A stretch of DNA of 64,000 nucleotides from Allacma fusca (lineage: Eukaryota > Arthropoda > Collembola > Symphypleona > Sminthuridae): NCBI GenBank assembly GCA_947179485.1, contig OX359249.1:39914250-39978249 (forward strand), written 5' to 3'. Below the pieces are notes generated by a model, which ran no database searches, was not told where the DNA came from, and worked only from the letters and a program-made list of their open reading frames with translations. This document shows, in pieces, positions 40,257 to 52,599 of this stretch (position 1 is the first letter of the stretch; the number at the start of each line of letters is the position of its first letter). Made by a program: the position numbers and the translations under genes.

Positions 40257-42354
40257 CGTGACCTAACCTCTGCATATTCAAGCTCATACATATGTTGACA
40301 GGCATTCAGTGTCTGCAATACACTTGTTCGATCTGACCCTAAGAAGTTCACAGCTCCTACTGTCATTGCAATAGTATTTAGCTGAGCAACCCCTGCGAGA
40401 GAGAGAAAAAGTCATGTGAGAACAGTTACGACTGAGAGGTTGCTTTTTACGCTCCCATAGTCACTAGTTTGGATTCCATGTGCCAGCGATAGGTTTACAT
40501 TTGTATGCATATTTTTGTTATTTTTTTTTGTACTCACACTTCTCAAACAAATCATCAGGAATCTTAATTATTGGCTTTCCACCTCGTCCATTGCACACAC
40601 TGAGAGCGGAGATTAATGATCCCCTCTCCGCAGTCCTTCTTCGGCTCCTCCGCAACTTGGTGAGGAAACATAATGCGTGAATACTTAAACAAAGATAATT
40701 ACTTAACGATTTTAAGCAATGATCAGAGTATAACACCCCTAAGCCCTTGTGAACCAAGCTATTTTCTCATGAATTAAATTTCTGGTCAAGTATCATTGTT
40801 GAAATGATGAGTTTAACACGATTTGATTGTAGTGTAATGATAGAAGTGGCAGAGATCCCACGTTTAAGTGTTCACGCATCTTCTAACCCCTGCCTTTAAG
40901 ACGTTTAAGAGCAACACCTTTGCCATTGAAACTCCTCAAAATCCCATAATCGTTTCCATGTTCCCCCCGTGAACTGTACACAAACTTTGAGCCATTACTT
41001 ACACGAGGAATGATCTCAAGTATAATGTCTCCAAATTATACTTGGAATTGCAAACTTGGTAATGAAATTCTGAAATATTGACCTCAATTGATTCCTTATT
41101 ATCAGCTCATTCATACTTATTCATACAAATATACTTGAAAGGTATAAGGTCATTTTTCATAATCTACTAAACTTCCATTCATTCTTATCTCTTCCCTGGG
41201 TAATTTGGAGGTGTATGTAGATACTACAAATGTAAATACAAAATCTATATATTTTAGTTCTCATCTCCAGACTTCCTCTCCATGCTCCATCATTATCAGG
41301 ACATCCGGAACATCAAAGCCAACAGTAAAGGAAACCTTTTTGTTTTTTCTTTTGCGGAGTGTAATGACACTCCGGTGCTATTAAGTAACTCCTCTTAACT
41401 TTTTAGGATATTCTCTTGTAACACTGCAGCAGGTTTGTTTGAGCCAAGGGAAAGGGAAATGGTTTAAAATATAGAAATGAAAAGGATTTAAAGAATAAAG
41501 AGCTAATCAGGATTGCAATTGCAAATTGTCAAAGCTTCATGTACTACAAATGGCTCAAAGTTCTATTTATTAGGTCCCTCCATTGTTGTCGGTGTATTGT
41601 CATTTATTTATGGATTAGCCTAGAATCCAGTCATCCAAAGGTACGGAGGCGTATAGGACATGTAAGTGCATATGGGACTGAACCGTAATCTAACCTCGCA
41701 TTGTAGCCCAGCCATTGTGAGTCTGAGCTAACTAACAGAGAAAAGGTAGGTGAATTGAAAGCGACGTCTCTTCAGCCCAGGAGAGATGAAGAGATCCACA
41801 GAGCTGCATTAATAAGATGCGAAAAAATTGAGGGTGCGGAAAGGAATGAAACCCTTTGGAGTTATTCTTCACTTGGCTAAGTAACTAAAGGACTCATTGG
41901 ATCCATCAGTGGATGAGCCTTCTAACTTTTCTGTTTCTCTGGTGAAGAAAAGAGTTGAAAACGAAAACGAAGCATCCTCCTCTATCTTATTCCCTCCCTC
42001 AGCCCAGTCTTCTCCCACCATTTGACCGAGAAACTTACTATTGAAACTGAACACTACTTTTGAACCATTATTTAAAATATCTTGGATTTCATTCCCTGAA
42101 AATCCAGCCCGTTCAGAAAGTACATACTACCGAATCTCAGTCTGAGTAAAAAACCCCTTGAACTTTTATTTCCTTCTTTTTGTTTTGTTTATTTTAGTTC
42201 CCTTTACCACAGCCGTAAAGAATATCCCAAAATCAATATTTACAATTAGCGGATAAAAATACCGGGCCTTAGATTCATATACCTGAGATTTTGTGCTTTG
42301 CGAGTGGAAAACTCTTGCATTCCCGGCACCTCCCCCTTCCACTTCCGAGTGCAT
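40257..42354 (-). CDS. Unidentified multi-exon protein gene, partial (five linked exon candidates)
   Basis: Proposed minus-strand exons are 42354-42283, 42126-41873, 41803-41737, 40655-40538 and 40392-40257. The phases agree at every join (0, 2, 0, 1) and the open part is about 215 codons. The best supported pair is 40655-40538, ending KPIIKIPDDLFEK at a GTGAGT donor, and 40392-40257, entered at TTTTTCTCTCTCTCGCAG and reading VAQLNTIAMTVGAVNFLGS, then LQTLNACQHMYELEYAEV. A 145-nt intron separates them. The second of these ends at a GTGAGC donor that overlaps an in-frame TGA, so it is either internal or the last exon. The first exon starts at a Met (MHSEVEGGG) and ends CAG/GTATAT. The second is acidic and Ser-rich (EDWAEGGNKIEEDASFSFS). 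The third is the weakest, with a GTTAGT donor. I do not recognise the family; there is no signal peptide or membrane segment. The 3' continuation was not found. Confidence 0.5.
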
Positions 42355-43950
42355 GTGAACGTGACAGTGAGCCGAGATTGTGACACGATAGGGAAACGGA
42401 CAAACAGCTTGGATTTAAGTAGTGTTGCTTTTGCTCACTAAATTAAAAAAAAGACAGAAAAAGTTCTAGATCTTCTCTAAAATCTCTGAAAATTTATCAA
42501 CTGTTTGAAAGGGGACAGACAGTACGGCAGACAGACAGTAAAATAAGCTCAGCTAATGAATCAGGTAAAAACCTGTAGATATTAATATTAATTGCAAGGA
42601 GGATTGTCAATAGGAATAGTCCGCCTAACCTCCCTTGGATCATAAAAGTGTGAAGAATTGTGTTAATTTACAAACGCTTTATTTCAGCCAACGCTCATCA
42701 TCATTAGACATTGTAGACGGAGGAAGGTAAACAAAAGGGTTGAGACAATTGCTGTAGATAGCTGATGTTACTTCATTCAAGTCAAGAACTCCCTTTATAG
42801 GAGTCTGATTATAGAATTGAAAATTTGGGTGAGCAGGTTCATTGAGCCAAGGTTCATCAGTCTTTGGTTTACTCAGTCTCAGCCCTGCTAAAAGTCCTTT
42901 GTAAAAGTTTCAGTGAGTTACAGTTCTAACCAGATGGGCTAAGGCTAAAAAATAAAATTAGTCTAAGTAAACTCCCCTGGAGATTTTTAGGGAAGAATAA
43001 TTTGTATATTTATTCTAAAAATCAAACTATACCCTTTATGCTCCAGTGATTTTCAAAATTCCTGTAAAATTATCAAACATTTTCAATTCTTTTATAGCAG
43101 CCAGATTGACACAGCATGAAGAATGGCGATATACAAAAAATATCTCTTTCCACGTTCTCTTTAATTTGACTCCTGATGTAGAATTTTTGTAACTTTACTC
43201 CTTATTTTTCCCGCTATACTCACATTCCCAACGCAGTGGCCTGGAAATTGTTGTGTATTCAGCCAATGGAATTTTCTACAAGCGAGAATCAAAATTAATT
43301 TTGAAAATATTTTTGGGGTAATAAGAAACTTAATTTTAAATTCTCTATCCCTACTTGCAACATGGTTTTGACCCCTGTCGTCTTAAATGTTTAAATGGGA
43401 GTTAACGTACACAATTACCAAATACACCTATTCCAGGATTCAAAAAATGTTTTACTAAAGATAATTTTCCTCATCTTGTATCATATTAGTCTCATCGCTA
43501 AAATAGATAATTATTTCAGTACTAATTGTAAGTACAAGTCTGTTATTTATGCAAATGCACACCAGAGTCTTCCTTCTTTGTGGCTAGAACTTGAGATTTG
43601 AGTTCAAATGATTATTGATATTTTCAGTTGGGGTATACTCTAAAATTAATAAACAGCTTTATAGTGTACAGAATTTTTCATATTCTTTTTCTTCACACTT
43701 GCCACTTGGCCACGTAAAGGGCGATGTAAGGTCCATAAAGGCAGTGTCACAAAATGTGTGATTTCCCTATTTTCAAGGTTTTAAAAAATTTGTTTCATTG
43801 ACGGAGATCCCGAATTCGAGTCTCAAAAAACGGGAAGCAAAGTAGAGGTTTCTTGAGGATTTTAGACAAAACCAATTTTTATTCCCGTCCAAAACTGTTT
43901 CTCAAATATATTTTAACTCTATTTTTTAGAATATTTTATTGGTTTTCCAG

Positions 43951-44073
43951 GAAGCTATGAAAGTAGGTCCATACTTCGACAATTATGGCGTGAACCGTAA
44001 ATACAATGAGCAAGGTTTGAAAAATTCAGCTTCAAGAGTGAAAGTGAGAATGATGAGGAAAACGAGGAATTTC
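43951..44073 (+). CDS. Weak candidate terminal exon, basic C-terminus
   Basis: A strong acceptor (TTTATTGGTTTTCCAG) is followed in phase 0 by 40 residues and a stop: EAMKVGPYFDNYGVNRKYNE, then QGLKNSASRVKVRMMRKTRN and F. It lies on the plus strand between two minus-strand genes. No upstream partner exon was identified and no family is recognised. Confidence 0.25.
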
Positions 44074-44283
44074 TGAAGTTGTCATATTTTCATGAATGGC
44101 CTGGCGTGAATAAAAATAATTACTTTGAAACACTGTGTTTGTAGGGAATTTTATGGGAATTTATTTGAGTCTAACATCATCCTCATATGTCAAAAATTTC
44201 GGTTGTAGGAAGCAGAAGTGTGAGGCAGTGTGTCTTAAAGAGTTGGAATAAAAATAGATATTTTATCTTTGTTTCAATCTTAC

Positions 44284-46651
44284 CTAATATTTCGGGTTCC
44301 GAAGACCGCAGTTTTTGACCTACGAAGGTGATATTGGACAAACGAATCCCCATGAAATTTGTTGCCAAACTAAAATCTCCAGAAAATTTTGGCATTGCTG
44401 ATGTTTCTGATTGTGACAGGAATACTTGACCTAGGTCAAGTAAACCAATTTTGCAAAATCTTGAATACAATTTGCTGCAAAATGGACGAATCATATATTT
44501 TGCTTCATCGTCCCATACTATATGAACCAGGGGATAAAACGGAGATGATACCATGTACAGGGTGGAGAATCATTTGCCCCTATAGCCCACACAATTGAGT
44601 GACTTTGAAAATGTTTGATTCCCCTAATTTGCAGCAATTCCTAACCAGATAATCTAGAGTTTGTTTCATTGACCTGAGTGAATATTTTGGCCTGCAGGGT
44701 AAATGTATAAAGTAAAATTGATTCTTTAAGGCAAGGTAAATTAATCCCCTTCTCACAGACATTTACAAAAAATTCCCCTTCTTCTATATAATTTCTAGGA
44801 AAAAAACAAGATATAACTCCGGCAGTATCAAACATATCTGTAGAACCAAGTACAGTACCTTGTTCGAACATTCGTGGTAACACAAAATCCACTTTTCATG
44901 TTGTTATAAGAGGTTTCAGCATTTTGACTGGGAATTTTTGAAAAAACTAAAAATCTTGCCATTTCTTCTCTGTGTTTTAAAAGTTCTTCCATAAATAACA
45001 CGGAATGTAGGTACAGTCTGACTACTGTACATACACAAGTTTTATCAGGAAAAAGTTTTTTTAATCCAAAAACTTAGGGGCCCGAGTTCAAAATTTTGAT
45101 AACCAAGTTTTGGGGTGTCGTAGGACTGTAGAAACCCTGCAATATGTTTTGTTTAAACGATGTCGCAATTCGCAATTAACATCTGATTGGAAACGTTTTT
45201 ATGTGCTCGAAGAGGAAAACTAATCTCAGCCGTTATTTGAAACCACAGTCTAAATTTTGGTGGGATATTCAAACCTCACAATTTTCCGACCAAATATTTA
45301 TTATTATTTTTGGTGAGGAAGAAATCATCTGGGATTTAGACTACCCCGCTCCCCCTCCTTCGGGAGTACAATGAAGTTTTTAAATCATTTTAAACAATTC
45401 TAATTCATATTGATCATGGTTTAAAATTTCGAAAAAAAAACACTCCGGGAGTCATCTTAAAATCCAAAAAATTGTAATAACTTTTGACTAGGAACTCGTA
45501 TAGCGGTCATTACAGATAAAACCTCTAAGAAAACCTATTTTATTCAACGCACATAAAATAATCATTTCAAATCGAAATTTCGAAATCCGACTTAAAATTT
45601 TCAGCGGTCAAATCGAAAGTATTCATTTTTCTACCAACAATTCAAGAATTATTTTCGCCCAAATAGATTCATCTGAGACATTGATTCCCTCTCCAGAACT
45701 AACTGTCCTTTGATGGAGTTTTGAAATTCATATAAAGGTTTTATATTCATCATGACCAGAGTTCAAAATTTTGAAAATACCGATTTTGGTAACCCTCTTG
45801 AAATCCAAAAACAAATTTGATTATTTTTGCCTGCGATGTCGTAAATTGGTCATGAGTAGCTCATTTTAAAGCTATTCAAATGGTACAGGTGAAAATCATA
45901 TCAACCTAATTTTTGAAATCTGAGTCAACGTGGTTATTCAAAATCATCGATTTTCCGAACAAAAGTTTGTCATTTCTTTTACCTAAGAGGAATGATCTGA
46001 GAACTTACATCCCCTCCCTAGGACTAATTGTCTTTTGATAAAGAAAATATTACATCACCATTTGAAATCACTATTTAAAGCTGTGGTTTCTTGTGGTGGT
46101 TGTGTCGGAGAGTCGAATGCCGTCACACAGGGCAGCATAATGAAAATTGCACTCATCAGTGCATAATCGGTCTGAGTCAAAAATTGTGACCACAAGAAGC
46201 CTAAAATGTTACGCACGGTTTAAACTGCTTCATTACTTTCGTTCCTGATACCGAATTTATCTGAACACCTCGTTCCCTATTTTAACCGGTCATGGCCGCC
46301 TTAGGACCTTTCAAATAGCTCTCCAGAAAGTCTTCGAAATTTCCTCGAAAAGTTTTGTTATGTTGGAATCAAAAAATGATAATTTTATGATCCAGTAAGA
46401 ATCACAAGATTTCTTTATCTAGACTTTGTATCAATGGGTGTCCCCTCCTACCACCCCAAATCTAGTCCTAGATCAATGAAACAAAGTTTTAAAAATTTGG
46501 ATAAAGTTGACTGCAAACTAAATGAATGAAATATTTTATGAGCCACTTCTGGAAATACAATCCCGTGAATATCTCCATCTCGTATAAAAACTCCGGTTGC
46601 ATAGAAAATGTATAACAACAAAATCAAAGGAGCTTTGAGCCTAAACCACAT
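44284..46651 (-). CDS. Takeout/JHBP-like lipid-carrier gene, partial, exon joins unresolved
   Basis: Three minus-strand pieces suggest one secreted protein. The first starts at 46651 with a signal peptide (MWFRLKAPLILLLYIFYATG) in good start context. The second begins at a strong acceptor (TTGTTTTTTTCCTAG) near 44846 and reads NYIEEGEFFVNVCEKG, then LPCLKESI. The third runs from about 44500 (acceptor CATTTTGCAG) to a GTAAGA donor at 44284 and reads GLLDLGQVFL, then KFSGDFSLATNFMGIRLSNI and TFVGQKL. The Cys-x7-Cys-Leu-Lys-x-x-Ile pattern, the following Gly-Leu and the strand ending in a T-F-V-G turn fit the N-terminal half of the takeout/juvenile hormone binding family, secreted carriers of small hydrophobic ligands. 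The join between pieces 2 and 3 has no canonical donor in the right phase, and the join from piece 1 is ambiguous. The C-terminal exons were not found. A decayed copy is possible. Confidence 0.38.
45080..46050. repeat. Three diverged tandem copies of a repeat of about 335 bp
   Basis: Shared landmarks recur at a steady spacing. The word aaaattttgataa (45090), aaaatttcgaaaa (45423) and aaaattttgaaaa (45765) are about 333 and 342 bases apart. A second landmark, attttccg or its variant, recurs at 45281, about 45624 and 45950. A third is a C-rich ctcccc-type block at about 45345, 45690 and 46010, followed by a gaactaactgtcctttgat-type block in copies 2 and 3. The copies are clearly diverged, with many substitutions and small gaps. 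A possible fourth, weaker piece lies near 46330-46480. The array lies in or beside the takeout-like gene, probably in its first intron. Confidence 0.6.
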
Positions 46652-46894
46652 TGTCAAATATTCTCCGATAATCAAGTTCAAGGGACAATTCACCCCTTGT
46701 TTTCACATTCAAGAGAGCTATGTACACTGTAGGTGCAAACATTTTCGGCCTAATTCTTTTATTCTCAGTCCTTTTTGTATACGAAGTGAAACGAATGAAA
46801 TATTAGCGTTAATATGAAAGTACAAACACTTTGATTTTTCCTCCTCCTCCAACAAATCAAATACTATTGAACATTTTCGTATGTACATGGGGCG

Positions 46895-47035
46895 GTCATG
46901 TCAGCACTCTCAAATCTCATCAGTCCCAGTCAGTCTCAGTTTTTAAAATAGATCTGTATTTTAGTCCCACTCAGTCCTAGTCTTCAATCAGTCCTATAAT
47001 TTCTCCAGTCAATCTTTCCCCCAAGTCCCAGACTG
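46895..47035. repeat. Cluster of AGTC-type words
   Basis: Within about 140 bases, agtcc, agtct or cagtc recur roughly a dozen times (for example catcagtcccagtcagtctc and cactcagtcctagtcttcaa). It looks like a degenerate pentamer or hexamer tandem. It lies between the takeout-like locus and the predicted promoter at 47773. Confidence 0.55.
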
Positions 47036-47605
47036 ATGAGCCTTCATTGAACCACTCATCAACACATCTCTTTTTCTCAATTTGAAAGTTATAAGATTGT
47101 GTAACTTTAATGAGCAGAAATTCAAAAATCTCAATACAAAATTCCCTTGATAAGGAAAGTTATGATTCTTAAATCAAATAGGCAGGACCTTTCAATGGAC
47201 CTATTTAATGTCTCTTTTGACTGAGCAAAAGAATTAATTAAGTTTGGAGGGATATCAGATATTTCATACATTTGGGAGTACATAGGCGAGGTGTTTGAGA
47301 TAATTATGTATACATGTAATAAGAGTACCACTGTTCTTAAATATAGAACTAATGGGTTTGATTGGAGGGTAAATAATTACAAGACATTCTTAATCTCCTT
47401 TTACACAGACACACTTACACTTACAGGGGGGACCTATAGTTGGGAATTAAGAATTTCGAGGACTGGGTCTTTGTGTACATAATCCTTAAAGGTGGACTTT
47501 TTTTTTCATGATGTATCTTTTTGTATGTAGGTACACACATTGGCTCACACACTTTATGTTGTGAATCTGCGTGCGCAAAAGGTACTATATGGTGTACATG
47601 TGAAA

Positions 47606-47622
47606 TCTCTCTCTCTCTCTCT
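47606..47622. repeat. (CT)n microsatellite
   Basis: About eight CT units, about 150 bases upstream of the predicted promoter at 47773. Confidence 0.85.
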
Positions 47623-47770
47623 GTGATGTGTAAGAAAAAAGTGCATACTTTACTATAGCATATGAGAGGAACAACAACACAAGTACCACCTCCACGGACG
47701 CCGCCACTCACCTTCTCAACTTCCCACCGACTTACTTACCTGTTAGTTACAAACTACCAAGACGATTAAT

Positions 47771-47806
47771 TCAGTTGAGCGCCGTCGAGAAAGAACAGGA
47801 GATCAT
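47771..47806 (+). promoter_or_regulatory. Inr plus DPE core promoter (TATA-less)
   Basis: An arthropod initiator, TCAGTT, lies at 47771-47776, with its A at 47773 as +1. A DPE match, AGATC, begins at 47800, which is exactly +28. That is the spacing required in insect TATA-less promoters. There is no TATA box upstream, and local GC is higher than in the surroundings. Both motifs are short, so chance remains possible, but the exact spacing is supportive. Confidence 0.5.
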
Positions 47807-48225
47807 CAACGTCGTCGATGCTGTTCATGCAGCAGTACTACAGTAGAAAATCTCAAGAGTACAACAAGTGTTTCTTCAGCCTTTCTTCCACTTGAACTCC
47901 AAAATTCTATTCTTACATGAATATCTAACGGTAGATATTGAACAGTGACTTCCCAAAATTGCAGACTGGGCATTTTATTTCCAATTGTAATTCACCCATC
48001 AACAATTCCATTGGACTTTTTTTTCCTTGTGAGACTGTCTACTATTTTTGTTGAAAAGTTTTTTTTCATACTTCTCCTCACAGTCGTTTGTCTATAAACA
48101 CTGTCGTGCCTTCTACTGTATCGGATTTAAAAATCATTGTCATCATTAACGACTGATTTGATTACCTTGTTTTACTACTGACTCTGATTGGAGGGTGTCA
48201 ACCCATACATTTGATATTGCTATAA
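47773..48225 (+). other. Possible noncoding first exon (5' UTR) ending at a strong donor
   Basis: From the predicted start site the sequence runs to AAG/GTAAGA, with the donor GT at 48226. The stretch has no long open frame. A 25-codon reading frame beginning MLFMQQYYSRKSQEY could be an upstream ORF. If real, this is a leader exon of a plus-strand gene whose coding exons lie downstream, possibly among those at 51129, 55752, 58847 and 61590. Confidence 0.3.
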
Positions 48226-49495
48226 GGTAAGAAGATGTTTTTTTTTTAACTCAAGGGAATTTACGGTTCTTCGCTTTCGTAGTATTTGACCTTTGCATTT
48301 TATTTTTCATCGTATTTTTATTACCGCTATGTAAGTATGCTGCAGCTCCAAGAAATTTCACTGTCACTTTTTATTTTCTTAATTTTCCCCGTCGGGAAAT
48401 TCATACACTTCAGAGCCAATTTATTTTAAAGCGTTCCTTATCTTTAAAGTTGTCGGGAAAGTGTGCAAAAAAATAAACACTGGTTTAATTACTTGTTTAT
48501 TTCCCACAAGATGATTTAAAAATAAGAAGGTGCAGGTACTGGTAATAGCTTGTAGCAATTCCAAGTGATTATGAGACCGATCCTTAATAATAATCCTCCG
48601 ATAATAATAGTGCACTTCTACAATTATTATTTTTTTAAAAATCAGGTTGTTTTTTTAAATAACAACTACAGCAAATAAGGATGTGTGCTGCGCTAAAACT
48701 CGGAATAGTCAATTTCGAGGATGTTCTTGAATAATTGTGCAAAATAGTCGGTCCGAGTCTCAGAAATCCTGTGAGTTTAGAAGTACAATCATGTTCCTGT
48801 TTTTTTTTTAAATTGATCAGAGAATTATTATTAAATTTTTGCAAAACTCAGGATTCTTTCCAAGATGACACGCAAAACTTAAGACTTGTCGTGAACCAGT
48901 ATGAATCATATAGTAGTTTTATGCAAATTCTAAAATCTCTCATGCCATGAGCAAGAGATTTAATGCCTTCTGACTGTGAGGTGTCTGGAAGGTACACACG
49001 TGAACAAAGTCTGGAAAGGTGTGAGCATCCCTGGATGAGATAATATTCCCTGGTGTTTAAAATTCTGATTAAATCCATGTTCATGGGAAAATCTCTCCGT
49101 CATGATTTTGTGATGGTGGAGCAATAATTATTAACTGTCCAAGAAAAATCCTGACATTTTGCATGTTCTAGTTTGCATGACGTAAGTCCATGGCATATCA
49201 ATAAGCATTGCGCATATTTACTGAAAAATAGCTTGTCAGTTTGAAACTGATGAAGAAAGTATGAACTATGTACATAATTTGGATTTCATAGATCTACTAT
49301 ATATGTATGTACATTGATATGGGCAAACCTCTCCACTATGAGCGCATACAGCTACCTCACTCAAGCAGATTGATAGGTCTCTACGATGCACAGGCAGAGT
49401 AAGGAGGAAACTCAGAATCTTGTTGGCAGGCTAGATATACATAGGTATACGTATGCAGGAAGATAATTAATAGCTCATAGAACCAAAGTCAGTTA

Positions 49496-49516
49496 AACAC
49501 ACACACACACACACAC
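49496..49516. repeat. (AC)n microsatellite
   Basis: About ten AC units. Confidence 0.9.
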
Positions 49517-49848
49517 TGCAGTGTACGGATACTGTGAATATAATTTATTTGTGGGAGTGAGCATAATACAACAGACAAATAGACATTTGAGTGGAGGAAA
49601 ATAGAAACTTTTCAGGTGTTCCAATAATTGACCAAGTCATAAAATAATTATAAGACTAATAAAACACAATTTACGGCAGTGTCAAAATTCCACTCGAAGA
49701 AAGTCCATGTGCATTAGATCTCCCTGACCGTACATAAATCTTGACAATTTGGTACCAAAAGGTGTTTCCATCCAATGAAGTTTTTTTTCCTAATGAAAGA
49801 AGGAAGCGACACAGCAACGGATGGATGAGTTACACTCATAACAGACAC

Positions 49849-49852
<4 letters not shown>

Positions 49853-49882
<30 letters not shown>
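49853..49882. repeat. (AG)n microsatellite
   Basis: An uninterrupted AG run of about 15 units. Confidence 0.9.
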
Positions 49883-49885
<3 letters not shown>

Positions 49886-50228
49886 AAAACAATGAAGAGC
49901 AAAAGTGACTTGAGTTCACTATAGCGTGTGCAGAAAACTTGTTCTTTGATTATCCAATAATCTTCACTTTCAAGGATGGTTTATATGGACGTTGAATGGT
50001 ATATTTTCTACATCCTATCATCTGTACAACTTTGTACACATCACTATCATCCACTTCCACTATGTAGGGGTATAGTGGGTAAATGGAGGAAATGCGTTCT
50101 TTTGTGCATGTATTTTGGTTGGTAGCACACAGGCATACACCCATACAAATTTTTGCCCAATTCATTACTATCATCAGCTATACATGAGAAAAGAGTGCTT
50201 ACACATTCAGCTCATTTACTCTCCACAT

Positions 50229-50262
50229 TTATGTATGTATCTATGTATGTACATACATACGT
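50229..50262. repeat. Self-complementary (ATGT)n/(ACAT)n tract
   Basis: A tatg-type run turns into its complement around a central gtac, making an inverted repeat of two short microsatellites. Confidence 0.8.
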
Positions 50263-51128
50263 TCCTATGCGCAGGGGTAGCGGAAACCTGTATGTGCGTA
50301 GAGTCAAATGCCTCTAAAAAGAAAATTACTCTAAAGGAAAATATCATTTACAGGTATTTACGAACATCCAAAGGAACTGCATGGGTGTAAATATTGATAG
50401 ACACTCTAAATTAAAAGCTCGGAGCAGACAATGGCAGATACATATCAATGACACTCATATGTCTATCCTTATGAGTTACGACTTTGATTCTCTGACCCTT
50501 CCTACTTACCAACTTACACCTCCATTATGCACATTTACTCTGCAACACCATGTCACCACGAGCATTACCACAGCTCACGTTGTTACATGTTTATGTGCAT
50601 TGCTGAGGGAAGAGAGACCCAGTTGTGCCTGCACCACTGTGTCAGTCCTATCTCCAGATGTTGTTTGTCCACATGAGTGTAGGATCATATAGGTACATAT
50701 GTGTGTGTGTAATTACTAACTAGCTCTGCCAGCAAGAGCAATGTTACCACTATGGTAAGAAAGGTTTGTTTCCCTACAGGTTCACTTTCATCCCTCTTTA
50801 TTACTCACGTCCACATTCATTTTAACTCTTTTTCCAATAGGGCACAACAGTCTGTGTGAACATGGCTTGGGACGCTACTCCGCACATCCGCTCCGTTCAC
50901 ACACTTGACCATTCCTTTGATCAAGAGCAACTGACTCTGTAGATGTCAAACATAAAGTATCTACTCGTAAGGCTGTTCTTTAAGATGCTCATTAACCCTT
51001 ACATCAGTTTGAGGGACTCATGTTGGTCATTTAAAAAAATTAAAGGCTTGAGTATAGGCATTATCACTAGATCGTCACTAACTGAAAGAGACATTGGGAA
51101 AAGATAAAGGTAATCGTGGAGGGATACA

Positions 51129-51335
51129 ATGGGGATTAAGTTACCTGCAGATACAGATTGGATGGTTTTAAAGCAAAGTGTAAGAAAATATTTGAAGTAT
51201 AGGGAAAATTTTGATTTTCAAAATGTCAACTTATATGACGACGGAGGCACGACGAATGTGGCAAAGTTCATCCTGACGATAAGTTATAGGTTTCTCATGT
51301 GGAAGACAAGAACGGAAGGAAGGGAAGAGTGTATG
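51129..51335 (+). CDS. Candidate first coding exon, unknown protein
   Basis: An ATG with A at -3 opens 69 codons that end exactly at a good donor (TGTATG/GTAAGA), phase 0. The reading is hydrophilic and balanced: MGIKLPADTDWMVLKQSVRK, then ENFDFQNVNLYDDGG and WKTRTEGREEC. The frame stays open for 37 codons past the donor, but the composition there becomes AT-driven and less protein-like. No family is recognised. The next plus-strand candidate exon at 55752 accepts phase 0, so the two could be joined. No independent evidence links them. Confidence 0.3.
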
Positions 51336-52599
51336 GTAAGAAGAACGATTCCAATAAACTTTCCTTTCAATAAAATATATGTAGACAGGCTGACTACTTT
51401 CATTTTACTATTTACTCCTTGTTTGAACATACTCAGTACGAGGCTATAGAGTCATGTAGACAATGGTAATGGAATAAAATTATAAGGCTAATATAACCAT
51501 TTGTACACTCTGAACTGTGCTAGGGATAGGTAACAACTATCTGTACAAGCCGTTACAGCCCGTGTAGTAGAGAGATTTAAACATAAACAAATCCTTTTTT
51601 GCCCCGCACATACAGCTCTCTGACGATGAAGTAGTGTGTGCTTGAGCTTGTACTTATGCTTGCAGATGGATGAAAAACAAGCTGGATATAGTCATGTTGT
51701 CTGCCTGTCTCTGGCGGTAAAACAACATTGGAGTCCACTTTTAAATGCAAATTAGACTTGAACATCTTGTATGATATGAGGTAGGGAAAGATGTGATAAA
51801 TATTGTGGAAGAATTTTTGTCCTTTAGTTGCTCAGCACCAAATCCTGTTCCTGTGTTATAATATCTCGTTATTTAATATTATTACTGCCTTTTATTATTA
51901 TTATTTTGGTGACTTGGACGACGATATTCATGTATGCAACTTTCCTGCAGCCCCACTCTGTGCTAGGACACTGCTTTGAATAGGCAATCGCCAAATATTT
52001 CCCTCTTTCAAAGTTTTCTCATTCTTCCCCTTCTGGCACCTGTCCACGCTTTCTACATTGAGAAATTGATTAGTTATATTTAACCCATCCGGTTGGTTTT
52101 AAAGCTGTGAATCCTATTTTTCTTCTCCATTTTTATTTCCTTATGGTTTCCCCAATTTGTAACAGATATTAGCGGATTAACGGCTGGTTAATTTTATTTA
52201 ACCAAAAATATAATTTGTTTATTATCGATCCTTTCCTACTTTATGTGAGTCCTTTGAAGGAGAAATCTCAGATTTAATACAATTTATGACCCTATCCATC
52301 CACGAGCATCCTCATGTCCATGCTCAATTCCATTCGCGAATTCCATTTAGCACTGTAAGCTTTAACCTCTTCCTGACCACGTCATGTACAAATGCACTTT
52401 TCCCTGATCAATCAAATCTATTAAAGTAACCATTCTCAAAGAAATTTTAAAATTTCCTGTAGTTGTTTTACAAAAAAAACGATGCATGCAGAAATCCAAC
52501 CTTCACCTTTATTCCCAGAGGCAATTGCAGAGACTGGATCCAAGTTTAATAAGTCTTGTCCTCCCATTTAAATTCTACTATTTACTTCTTACTAAGCTC

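Larger units (their letters stand above)
48226..51128. other. Probable intron or intergenic sequence
   Basis: Follows the possible leader exon and contains the (AC)n, (AG)n and ATGT/ACAT tracts. No supported coding piece is seen. Confidence 0.4.

Noticed and set aside
44183-44892. Continuous reading of the takeout-like pieces as an ionotropic receptor or channel
   Set aside because: No transmembrane segments or channel motifs are present. The Cys and Gly pattern fits takeout/JHBP better.
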